Both the position numbers and the translations under genes were made by a program. Of a DNA stretch of 7,619 bases, positions 1-6,366 are shown piece by piece; within the stretch, counting starts at the first letter, position 1, and each line of letters begins with the position of its first letter. The DNA is from Parvularculaceae bacterium UBA4496. GTDB taxonomy: Bacteria; Pseudomonadota; Alphaproteobacteria; Caulobacterales; Parvularculaceae. The DNA is taken from assembly GCA_002388885.1 (NCBI GenBank), contig DGNI01000110.1, positions 1 to 7,619 of the forward strand. Reading direction: 5' to 3'. Below the pieces are notes generated by a model that was not told the origin of the DNA, did not search any database, and worked only from the letters and a program-made list of their open reading frames with translations.

Positions 1-1914
1 GGCGCAAAATATCGCGGCGAGTTTGAAGAACGCCTGAAAGCCGTATTGCAGGAAGTCACCGGCGCTGACGGACAGATTATTCTCTTCATAGACGAAATGC
101 ACACGCTGGTGGGTGCTGGAAAATCCGACGGCGCCATGGACGCGTCGAACTTGCTGAAACCGGCGCTCGCGCGTGGCGAGCTGCACTGTATCGGCGCCAC
201 GACGCTGGATGAATATCGAAAATATGTTGAGAAAGACGCCGCGCTCGCCCGCCGTTTTCAGGCGGTCTTTATCGACGAGCCGACGGTGGAAGACACGATC
301 TCGATCCTGCGCGGGCTCAAGGAAAAGTACGAACTGCATCACGGCGTCAGAATTTCCGACAGCGCGATTGTTGCGGCGGCGACGTTGTCGAACCGCTACA
401 TCACCGACCGGTTTTTGCCGGACAAAGCTATCGACCTTGTGGATGAGGCGGCGTCGCGCCTCCGCATGGAAGTCGATTCCAAACCGGAAGAACTCGACGA
501 ACTCGATCGCCGCATCATCCAAATGAAGATTGAACGCGAAGCGTTGAAAAAAGAATCTGACACAGCGTCCAAAGACCGGTTGCAAAAACTCGACAAGGAA
601 CTTTCTGACTTGGAACAAAAGTCGGCGGACTTAACGGCGCGATGGAAATCGGAAAAGGAAAGCCTGGCGTCATCGACGAAGGTAAAAGAAACGCTTGACC
701 AGGCACGTCAGCAGCTGGCGGACGCTAAACGTCGCGGCGACCTCGGCCGCGCGTCAGAGCTGAAATATGGCGAAATTCCTGCGCTCGAAAAGCAGCTCGC
801 GGCGGCTGAAGAAAAAGGCGAGGAGGCGAAAGCCAAGGCGCTCGTTCACGAAGTCGTCGACGATGAAAATATCGCCGCCATCGTTTCGCGCTGGACAGGC
901 GTGCCTGTTGACAAAATGCTCGAAGGCGAACGCGAAAAACTGCTCGCTATGGAGAGCGGCCTCGGAAAACGCGTCATCGGCCAGCGTGAAGCGGTCGCCG
1001 CTGTCTCGTCCGCCGTGCGCCGTGCGCGCGCAGGGCTCAAAGATCCGAACCGGCCCATGGGGTCGTTCCTTTTCCTCGGGCCCACCGGTGTCGGCAAGAC
1101 GGAGCTGACCAAAGCGCTCGCAGAATTCCTGTTCGATGATGAAACCGCTATCGCGCGCATCGATATGTCGGAATTCATGGAGAAACACTCCGTCGCGAGG
1201 CTGATCGGCGCTCCGCCCGGATATGTCGGCTATGAAGAAGGCGGCGTTCTGACCGAGCGCGTGCGCCGGCGGCCGTATCAGGTCGTGTTGTTCGACGAAG
1301 TCGAAAAGGCGCATCCGGATGTATTCAATGTACTGTTGCAGGTGTTGGATGACGGTCGTCTGACTGATGGACAGGGCCATACGGTCGACTTCAAGAACAC
1401 GCTAATCATCATGACGTCGAACCTTGGCGCAGAGTTTCTAGCGTCGCAGCCGGAAGGGCAGGATTCCGACGCTGTGCGTCCGCAGGTGATGGATGCGGTG
1501 CGATCGAAATTCCGTCCGGAGTTTTTGAACCGCCTCGATGAAATCATCCTGTTCCATCGTCTGACGCGCGATAACATGGATGCGATTGTCGATATCCAGA
1601 TTGCACGGCTGCAAAAGCTGCTGGCGGACCGCAAGATTATGCTGGAGCTTGACGATAAGGCTCGAAGCTGGCTTGGCGACAATGGCTACGACCCTGTTTA
1701 TGGCGCACGGCCGTTGAAACGCGTCATCCAGAAAAAACTGCAGGACCCGCTGGCGGAAATGCTGCTTTCTGGGGAAATCAGCGACGGAACAATGCTGGAA
1801 ATATCGGCTGATGAGGAGGGTCTGACCATTGACGGCAAATCCGTTGGCGCGCGCGATACGTTTTCATTGGGCGCCGGGGCAGACGGTCCGCCCGCCGGCG
1901 CGCTTCTAAACTAG
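1..1914 (+). CDS. clpB: ATP-dependent chaperone ClpB (Hsp100 disaggregase), 5'-truncated by the window edge
   Basis: ClpB is a cytoplasmic hexameric AAA+ unfoldase that works with DnaK to pull polypeptides out of aggregates. The frame is open from base 1, so the gene starts upstream; 637 residues are visible. The first are [13 protein letters not shown], the pore-loop-1 region (the Tyr corresponds to about Y251 of E. coli ClpB), so about 247 residues are missing: the N-domain and the first Walker A. Visible residue positions: Walker B of NBD1 (ILFIDE) 27-32; coiled-coil middle domain about 157-285, which separates ClpB from ClpA and ClpC; NBD2 Walker A GPTGVGKT 360-367; pore loop GYVG about 407-410; Walker B VVLFDE 428-433; sensor 1 MTSN 471-474; arginine-finger region [11 protein letters not shown] 504-514; sensor 2 GARPLKRVI 568-576. 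After the normal C-terminal region come about 22 extra Gly/Ala/Pro-rich residues. The promoter, often sigma-32 dependent in this family, lies outside the window. Identification is secure. Confidence 0.98.
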   Translation, partial: GAKYRGEFEERLKAVLQEVTGADGQIILFIDEMHTLVGAGKSDGAMDASNLLKPALARGELHCIGATTLDEYRKYVEKDAALARRFQAVFIDEPTVEDTISILRGLKEKYELHHGVRISDSAIVAAATLSNRYITDRFLPDKAIDLVDEAASRLRMEVDSKPEELDELDRRIIQMKIEREALKKESDTASKDRLQKLDKELSDLEQKSADLTARWKSEKESLASSTKVKETLDQARQQLADAKRRGDLGRASELKYGEIPALEKQLAAAEEKGEEAKAKALVHEVVDDENIAAIVSRWTGVPVDKMLEGEREKLLAMESGLGKRVIGQREAVAAVSSAVRRARAGLKDPNRPMGSFLFLGPTGVGKTELTKALAEFLFDDETAIARIDMSEFMEKHSVARLIGAPPGYVGYEEGGVLTERVRRRPYQVVLFDEVEKAHPDVFNVLLQVLDDGRLTDGQGHTVDFKNTLIIMTSNLGAEFLASQPEGQDSDAVRPQVMDAVRSKFRPEFLNRLDEIILFHRLTRDNMDAIVDIQIARLQKLLADRKIMLELDDKARSWLGDNGYDPVYGARPLKRVIQKKLQDPLAEMLLSGEISDGTMLEISADEEGLTIDGKSVGARDTFSLGAGADGPPAGALLN

Positions 1915-1923
1915 GACAGGCTC

Positions 1924-2124
1924 ATGGCTGAGAAAAAAACATGGAAGCCCGATGATGAGGAAGCGCTCAAAGCGCTCATTCGCGATACGGTGAAGCACGC
2001 CGGGTCAATAGATCCGGCGACGCTGCCCTCGAAAATTCGAGAACAGATCAGGGGCCGCGTCACGGGCGACATTGATATCGAAGCGTACGTGAAACAGGTG
2101 CTTGCCGAGCAGCGCAAGAAATAG
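1924..2124 (+). CDS. small charged protein of unknown function downstream of clpB
   Basis: A 66-residue protein that I do not recognise. It starts with ATG nine bases after the clpB stop, with an AGGA-type ribosome binding site (1913-1916) that overlaps that stop. This spacing suggests cotranscription with clpB. About 40% of residues are charged (14 Lys/Arg, 12 Asp/Glu). There is no signal peptide, no membrane segment and no cysteine, so a soluble cytoplasmic protein is expected. By eye there is a likely helix at 10-26, a loop with Pro31 and Pro35, a second helix about 36-45, and a C-terminal helix about 51-65 ending in RKK. Codon choice resembles its neighbours. A role in the clpB stress response is only inferred from position. 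It could also be an independent small protein that happens to share the transcript. Confidence 0.75.
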   Translation: MAEKKTWKPDDEEALKALIRDTVKHAGSIDPATLPSKIREQIRGRVTGDIDIEAYVKQVLAEQRKK

Positions 2125-2144
2125 CGCCGGTTTGTGACTGGCTG

Positions 2145-2169
2145 AAGTCATCATCACGCGGTATGACTT
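2145..2169. repeat. short inverted repeat in the gap before the nitrilase gene
   Basis: AAGTCAT (2145-2151) and ATGACTT (2163-2169) are perfect reverse complements with an 11-base loop. They lie in the 66-base gap between the small protein and the nitrilase gene. No T-run follows on the plus strand, so it does not look like an intrinsic terminator. It could be a weak regulator-binding dyad, an RNA hairpin, or chance. I found no convincing -35/-10 pair in the gap. Confidence 0.3.
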
Positions 2170-2178
2170 GCCTTAACG

Positions 2179-2183
2179 AAAGG
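2179..2183 (+). promoter_or_regulatory. ribosome binding site of the nitrilase gene
   Basis: AAAGG lies seven bases before the ATG at 2191. It supports that start over the out-of-frame ATG at 2163. The encoded N-terminus (KMAAIQAAP) is also where nitrilase homologues begin. Confidence 0.6.
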
Positions 2184-2190
2184 CGAGCCC

Positions 2191-3186
2191 ATGAGCGCAT
2201 CTCCCACTTTCAAAATGGCGGCGATTCAGGCGGCGCCAGTTTTGTTCGACAAGCGGGCGTCGACAGACAAGGCGTGCGAGTTAATCGCCGAGGCTGGCAA
2301 ACGCGGCGCCGATATCGCCGCTTTCGGCGAATGTTGGCTGCCGGGATATCCCTTCTGGGTGGACGGGCCTGTCATCGACCTTACCTGGGAAGCAAGCGCC
2401 GCGTTTCTTGAAAATGCTGTCGATCTCGGCGGGCTCAGCGTCACGGCGCTGTGTGAGGCGGCGGCAAATGCAAACGTCGATGTAGTGATTGGCGTCGCCG
2501 AGCGTGATCCGCATACGCTCGGTACGGCTTATGCGACAGCGCTGACGATCGGTCGGGAAGGCGTGGTTCTTAACCGTCATCGCAAACTGAAGCCGACGCA
2601 CGCCGAGCGCACCATCTGGGGCGATGGCGACGGCGCAGGATTAAATGTTATTGAGCGGGACTATGCGCGCATCAGCGCGCTGAATTGCTGGGAGCATCAG
2701 ATGATGCTTCCGGGTTACGCGCTCGTAGCGCAAGGAACGCAGATACATGCAGCGCTCTGGCCTGGCTGGGAGAAGGAACCGCGCCCCGGTGAATATTGCT
2801 GGGCGCGTCAGCATTTATTGTCGCGCGCCTTCGCCAGCCAGGCGGGCGCCTATGTCATCTGTGCAGCCGGCGTTCGCCTTGAGGAACACATTCCAGACCG
2901 CTGGAAGCCGCTCGGCGTATGGGAGCATCCGGGCAAGTCCGCCATCATTGATCCGCGCGGTGAAATCATCGCCGAGGCCGGCGAGGGAGAGGAAATACTC
3001 ATCGCAGAAGGATCGCTCGACATGGTGCGCGCCGCAAAAGCCGCCTGTGATATCGCCGGGCATTATTCGCGACCCGATGTTTTCGATTTTCGCGTTAACA
3101 TGACGCCGTCAGGCGCCCGCATTCAGCGGGTTGCTGAAATCGGCGATGATGACTCATTCCCGCCTTCCTCTGACGAGGAAGAATAA
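2191..3186 (+). CDS. nitrilase-family carbon-nitrogen hydrolase
   Basis: A complete 331-residue enzyme of the nitrilase superfamily (branch 1-like). These cytoplasmic enzymes attack a nitrile or related C-N bond through a thioimidate on the catalytic cysteine, usually giving a carboxylic acid and ammonia. The triad is visible: Glu47 in FGECWLPGYPFW, Lys132 in HRKLKPTHAERTIWGDG, and Cys166 in NCWEHQMMLPGYA. The CWEH signature and the 34-residue Lys-Cys spacing fit true nitrilases and cyanide-converting relatives better than amidases or beta-ureidopropionases. The length is slightly below the usual 340-370, with a short acidic tail (PPSSDEEE). The ATG at 2191 has AAAGG at 2179-2183, seven bases upstream. 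It follows the clpB-linked small gene by 66 bases and may have its own promoter. Its last 64 bases overlap the convergent sugar transferase gene. The substrate (aliphatic nitrile, arylacetonitrile or cyanide) cannot be read from sequence. Confidence 0.92.
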   Translation: MSASPTFKMAAIQAAPVLFDKRASTDKACELIAEAGKRGADIAAFGECWLPGYPFWVDGPVIDLTWEASAAFLENAVDLGGLSVTALCEAAANANVDVVIGVAERDPHTLGTAYATALTIGREGVVLNRHRKLKPTHAERTIWGDGDGAGLNVIERDYARISALNCWEHQMMLPGYALVAQGTQIHAALWPGWEKEPRPGEYCWARQHLLSRAFASQAGAYVICAAGVRLEEHIPDRWKPLGVWEHPGKSAIIDPRGEIIAEAGEGEEILIAEGSLDMVRAAKAACDIAGHYSRPDVFDFRVNMTPSGARIQRVAEIGDDDSFPPSSDEEE

Positions 3187-4382
3187 ACCCCGAGCTTTGC
3201 AAGCAGTTGGTCGAGTTGATCGAGGCTGCTGCGCCAGCCGAACTGCTCCTGCACATAATCGCGTGCGGCCTTGCCGAGCGCAATGCAGCGTGCTTCATCG
3301 CGGAGCAGAGAAATGATTGCGTCGGCCATATCATCCGGGTTGAGTGCAATGACGCTCGCATCCTCGGGCGTATTAATCCCCGTCATGGCTTCGGCGCTGG
3401 CGATAACCGGCTTCGCCATGGCCATGGCTTCGAGCACCTTGTTCTGGACACCCCGCGCAACGCGCAAGGGCGCGATAACCACTTTCGCACCGGCAAGCCA
3501 AGGCCGGACGTCGTCTACGCGGTCCGTCACCGTGATACCGCCCCGGCTGTTCAGCGCAGAAATTTTGTGATCAGGATTGGAGCCGACAATAGTGAAACGC
3601 GCATCCGGCTTTTGAGCGCGCACTTTTGGCCAGACGTCTTTCATAAAATGCAATACGCCTTCGATATTGGCTCGATAATCCATTGCGCCCACAAAGATGA
3701 CGTCGCAAACATGTGCGTTCACTGGCTTTGTGTTGGCGGGATTGAAGAATTCCGTATCGACCCCGTTCGGGATCGACAGCACCGGCCGATTGACGCCCTT
3801 GCGATTGTTGAACACCGAGGCTTCTTCTGGCGATACGGCAAGGCTGGCGTCCGCCCAGTTCGCGATCCGCGTCTCCGCGAGTGCTAGAAGCCGCCCTTCA
3901 CGCTGGTACAACCACGACATCGCACCGCGACTGGTTTGCGCATATTGCAGCCATTTTGCAGAGTCGGCGTCACAGAAATCTATAATTCGAATGCGATCGC
4001 TGACCGGGGCTTCGATATAAGGCGCCATGGCGGATGAAAACGCGAATTCCGCAACGAGCGGTCTTGCGCGTGCAGCGGCAACCGCACGCTTCATCCCACC
4101 GCTGTGAAAATATCGAAAGCTGAACGGTAGTCCTTCCGCTATTGCCTGCAGGCTTTTTAATCTGGACCAATTTGGATTGAGAGGAACCAGCGCCGCCGTT
4201 TCACAGAGTTCGCCCAAATATCCGGCGTGTTCAAAATCCCGCGGATCATCGACGAAGCAGGCGAGATGCACGCTGAAACATTCCGTCAAATGCTTCAGCC
4301 ATCGCCATGACCTAATCTTGTCACCCTTGTCGGGCGGGTAGGGAATACGATGCGAGAGGAAAAGAATTTCAGGTTTCGTCAT
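3123..4382 (-). CDS. sugar transferase (GT4-like), XrtA/PEP-CTERM system-associated
   Basis: A 419-residue GT-B fold glycosyltransferase resembling the PEP-CTERM/EpsH1-associated sugar transferase family (TIGR03087, stp1 type). It is expected to add a sugar to the lipid-linked exopolysaccharide precursor at the cytoplasmic face of the inner membrane. Visible: N-terminal acceptor-domain motif SHRIPYPPDKGDKIR (10-24), which is typical of the family; IPNGVD (204-209) after the linker; VFVGAMDYRAN-like strand/loop about 229-239; and a donor-binding stretch APLRVARGVQNKVLEAM (304-320) with the conserved Glu318. There is no membrane segment. The ATG at 4382 overlaps the stop of the FemAB-like gene as ATGA and has no clear ribosome binding site, so translational coupling is likely. 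A longer in-frame start at 4553 would lie inside that gene and add residues unlike the family. The last 20 or so residues are Ser/Glu-rich (YSSSSEEGG) and overlap the convergent nitrilase gene. The exact sugar is unknown. Confidence 0.93.
   Translation of the reverse strand: MTKPEILFLSHRIPYPPDKGDKIRSWRWLKHLTECFSVHLACFVDDPRDFEHAGYLGELCETAALVPLNPNWSRLKSLQAIAEGLPFSFRYFHSGGMKRAVAAARARPLVAEFAFSSAMAPYIEAPVSDRIRIIDFCDADSAKWLQYAQTSRGAMSWLYQREGRLLALAETRIANWADASLAVSPEEASVFNNRKGVNRPVLSIPNGVDTEFFNPANTKPVNAHVCDVIFVGAMDYRANIEGVLHFMKDVWPKVRAQKPDARFTIVGSNPDHKISALNSRGGITVTDRVDDVRPWLAGAKVVIAPLRVARGVQNKVLEAMAMAKPVIASAEAMTGINTPEDASVIALNPDDMADAIISLLRDEARCIALGKAARDYVQEQFGWRSSLDQLDQLLAKLGVYSSSSEEGGNESSSPISATR
3164..3181. 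repeat. inverted repeat inside the convergent overlap, possible weak bidirectional terminator
   Basis: CTTCCTC (3164-3170), a TGAC loop, then GAGGAAG (3175-3181) make a perfect 7-bp stem. It lies inside both coding ends, just before the nitrilase stop, and encodes Ser/Glu-rich ends in both directions. Position between two converging transcripts suits termination, but there is no T-run on either side and the stem is short. Coding coincidence remains possible. Confidence 0.35.
4379..4382 (-). other. ATGA stop/start overlap, FemAB-like gene to sugar transferase
   Basis: Read on the minus strand, ATGA contains the start ATG of the sugar transferase (4382-4380) and the TGA stop of the FemAB-like gene (4381-4379). 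No Shine-Dalgarno sequence is evident in the bases just upstream, so reinitiation by the terminating ribosome is the likely mechanism. Confidence 0.85.
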
Positions 4383-5452
4383 GGGAAATTCGGCGCGAGC
4401 AGCGGCCCCAATCGATTTGCAGCCGCCAGCGGCAAGCGCGGCCATAGTTGCGAAAACAGAACGAATTTCGGGTTGTTGGGACTTATGTTCGGCAGCCCGG
4501 CGGCTTTGATCATTTTGATGCGATAGGCGAGCGATTGCGGCTCGATGCCCCAAAGCTTTTTGTAGTGGTACGGTCCGCTGTCGATTTTGCTGCGGCCAAA
4601 ATCAAAGATTTTGCAGTTGCGTGCAACAGCACGCCGCATCGCCGACCAGTAGAGAAAATCAAAGGCCCGCAAGGCGCGCGCATTATTCTCTGCGCCGACG
4701 TAGTAGGGAAGTGCGACGTCATCATGGTAAAATGTCAACAGGGCACACACTGGCGTTCCGCCCGAAGAAACGACTGAAATTTCCGATTGCTCCCCAAAAT
4801 AGCCAAGCAGCGCATCAAGGAATTGCCGTGGAAAGACCGGCGTGCCGAGCCGCTTCAAAGACTTGGCATAGAGTTCGTAAAAAATATCAGCATTGCCGTC
4901 ATGACGAATGGATAGCTCGCCGCTTTCCGCCGCGGCAATCGCCTTCCTGATTTCGGCGCGGCGTTTGCGCGGAATGGCGGCTAGGGCGTCTGCCTGGTCG
5001 GCTATCAGCGCCGTTTTGAAACCAGCATGCGTGGCGGGTTTCAAAATCCAGCCGTCAGCCGCGAAATCAGAACGACATTCGATATATTTAACGCGTTTAT
5101 CTTCGCCGGCCGCGATTGCGGCTGAAAGCAACGCCTTCAACGCTTCGTCATCGTTTGCGAGCGGGCCGCCGCCAACAGTAAACGCCGTTGAAATGAGCGA
5201 CCGCCCTAATAAGGGCGCCTGAACGTCAACTATGGGCATAATGCCGGCGAGCGAACCGTTGCGGCGGGCGGTGATGTATGCGGGTTCGTAACCGTAAGCA
5301 TCGCGAACGGTTTCGCACCAGCCGGAAAGATGAAAAAAAGATCCCTTCTGGTGTTTGCGCACATAGGCGTCCCATTCAGGACGGTCGATTTGGGTTTCGC
5401 AGCGTGTTCCCAATTCGTTGTCAGCCGCATCATGTGCGCGAACCGCTGTCAT
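4379..5452 (-). CDS. FemAB-like GNAT-fold protein, XrtA/PEP-CTERM system-associated
   Basis: A 357-residue protein resembling the FemAB-related, PEP-CTERM-associated family (TIGR03019). FemAB proteins have a double GNAT-like fold; the founding members transfer amino acids from aminoacyl-tRNA to peptidoglycan precursors. The role of the XrtA-linked branch is unproven, with transfer of an acyl or aminoacyl group to the exopolysaccharide or its lipid-linked precursor the usual guess. Visible: FFHLSGWCETVRDAYGYEP (39-57), GRSLISTAFTVGGGP (83-97), RKRRAEIRKA (162-171), LGTPVFPRQFL (202-212), PYYVGA (249-254), and the strongly conserved FDFGRSKIDSGPYHYKKLWG (283-302). The C-terminal NPKF...LWPRLPL stretch also fits the family. 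There is no signal peptide. The ATG at 5452 has GGAG seven bases upstream and overlaps the deacetylase stop as ATGA. The 3' end overlaps the sugar transferase in the same way. Confidence 0.93.
   Translation of the reverse strand: MTAVRAHDAADNELGTRCETQIDRPEWDAYVRKHQKGSFFHLSGWCETVRDAYGYEPAYITARRNGSLAGIMPIVDVQAPLLGRSLISTAFTVGGGPLANDDEALKALLSAAIAAGEDKRVKYIECRSDFAADGWILKPATHAGFKTALIADQADALAAIPRKRRAEIRKAIAAAESGELSIRHDGNADIFYELYAKSLKRLGTPVFPRQFLDALLGYFGEQSEISVVSSGGTPVCALLTFYHDDVALPYYVGAENNARALRAFDFLYWSAMRRAVARNCKIFDFGRSKIDSGPYHYKKLWGIEPQSLAYRIKMIKAAGLPNISPNNPKFVLFSQLWPRLPLAAANRLGPLLAPNFP
5449..5452 (-). other. ATGA stop/start overlap, deacetylase to FemAB-like gene
   Basis: Read on the minus strand, ATGA holds the FemAB-like start (5452-5450) and the deacetylase TGA stop (5451-5449). 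A GGAG at 5463-5460 lies seven bases upstream of the start, inside the deacetylase gene, so this start can probably be used both by coupling and directly. Confidence 0.85.
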
Positions 5453-6327
5453 GAAACGGCTCCAAGTCCGAGCGCATTGTCAATGCGCGACCAAGAATGT
5501 TCTGAGAGAAGTTTGCCGAGCTTTGCCTCCATCCGGCCGAGCCCAAGATAATGACGCAGTTTCGATTTCAGTTTTGCACGCGCCATGCGTGGCTGATTGG
5601 GGTCGATTTCCCAAGGATGAAAATAAAAAATAACAGGCCCGTCGAGTGTTTTTGAGGCGCGGGAGATAAGCGGTTTCGTGACCATGAACGGCGCCGCACG
5701 AAACCATCCGCCGCCCCCAGCGCTCAGGCGCTTGCCGAACATCTCGACCGTCGCGACCGGCGCCTCAATGAAAACTGCGCCGTTCAGCGGGTAATATGCA
5801 TTTCGCTCTGCAGTCATATCGCCATAGTGGTCATGGGCGATCGGATGTGTGCTTGAAGAATAGGTATGGCCGCATTCCGCGAGTACTTCGTGGGCCCACG
5901 GCGTTTTTGCGCCGATGGAAAATCCGGCGGCCCGGTAGCCTTTGACTTCGGCGCCAGAAATATCTTCCAGCACCGCTTTTGTCTTGCAAACATCGGCGTG
6001 AAATTCTTCTCGCGACTGTTGATCCGCCTTGGTGTGATCCCAGCCATGGCTTCCAAGTTCATGACCGCGCGCAACAATTTCACGGATCAACTCCGGGTCG
6101 CGCTCCGCCACCCAGCCCAGCGTGAAAAACGTCGCTTTTGCGTTATGTGCGTCAAAAAGATCGAGGCAGGCCCGCGTTGAATCGCCGACGCGCAAGTCGA
6201 AGCCGTCCCAGCTATCGCGCGCGATGATGTCGGAAAACGCCCAGACCTGAAAATAATCTTCAACGTCCACCGACATGGCGAAACGGTTCGTTTCTGCGGC
6301 AGGCGATGTGATTGCTTGGTTGGTCAC
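5449..6327 (-). CDS. polysaccharide deacetylase (NodB/CE4-like, DUF3473), XrtA system-associated
   Basis: A 292-residue enzyme of the XrtA-associated polysaccharide deacetylase family (TIGR03006), expected to remove acetyl groups from N-acetylated sugars of the exopolysaccharide using a bound metal. Visible NodB-type motifs: SVDVEDYFQ (19-27) with Asp21 as the likely base; ATFFTLGWV (65-73); HELGSHGWDH (89-98) with His94 and His98 as metal ligands; GYRAAGFSI (130-138); and the C-terminal GGGGWFR (204-210) and YFHPWEIDPNQPR (235-247), which mark the DUF3473 end. Motif 3 has Ala134-Gly135 where I expect Pro-Ser or Pro-Gly. No signal peptide is visible, so the location is unclear. The start used is a GTG at 6327 with no good ribosome binding site; the ATG at 6276 (Met18), just before motif 1, is an alternative. 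It begins 39 bases after the ATPase stop and overlaps the next gene by four bases. Confidence 0.93.
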   Translation of the reverse strand: MTNQAITSPAAETNRFAMSVDVEDYFQVWAFSDIIARDSWDGFDLRVGDSTRACLDLFDAHNAKATFFTLGWVAERDPELIREIVARGHELGSHGWDHTKADQQSREEFHADVCKTKAVLEDISGAEVKGYRAAGFSIGAKTPWAHEVLAECGHTYSSSTHPIAHDHYGDMTAERNAYYPLNGAVFIEAPVATVEMFGKRLSAGGGGWFRAAPFMVTKPLISRASKTLDGPVIFYFHPWEIDPNQPRMARAKLKSKLRHYLGLGRMEAKLGKLLSEHSWSRIDNALGLGAVS

Positions 6328-6366
6328 GGGGGATGTTCCCGGAGAGGTTTTCGTTATTGCGGGCGC

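Noticed and set aside
754..1380. 208-codon open frame on the minus strand inside clpB
   Set aside because: It lies wholly opposite the conserved NBD2 coding region and its translation resembles no known family; it is a by-product of high-GC codon use.
3415..3428. Perfect 14-bp palindrome GCCATGGCCATGGC
   Set aside because: It encodes the Ala-Met-Ala-Met run next to the conserved donor-binding Glu of the sugar transferase, so codon content explains it better than a binding site.
3207..3887. 226-codon open frame on the plus strand opposite the sugar transferase
   Set aside because: The minus-strand frame has clear glycosyltransferase motifs across this whole region; the plus-strand product has no recognisable domain and no good ribosome binding site.
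4383..4553. Longer start for the sugar transferase, adding 57 residues
   Set aside because: The extra residues do not look like the family, overlap the conserved 3' end of the FemAB-like gene, and the ATG at 4382 forms a standard ATGA coupling and begins directly at the family N-terminus.
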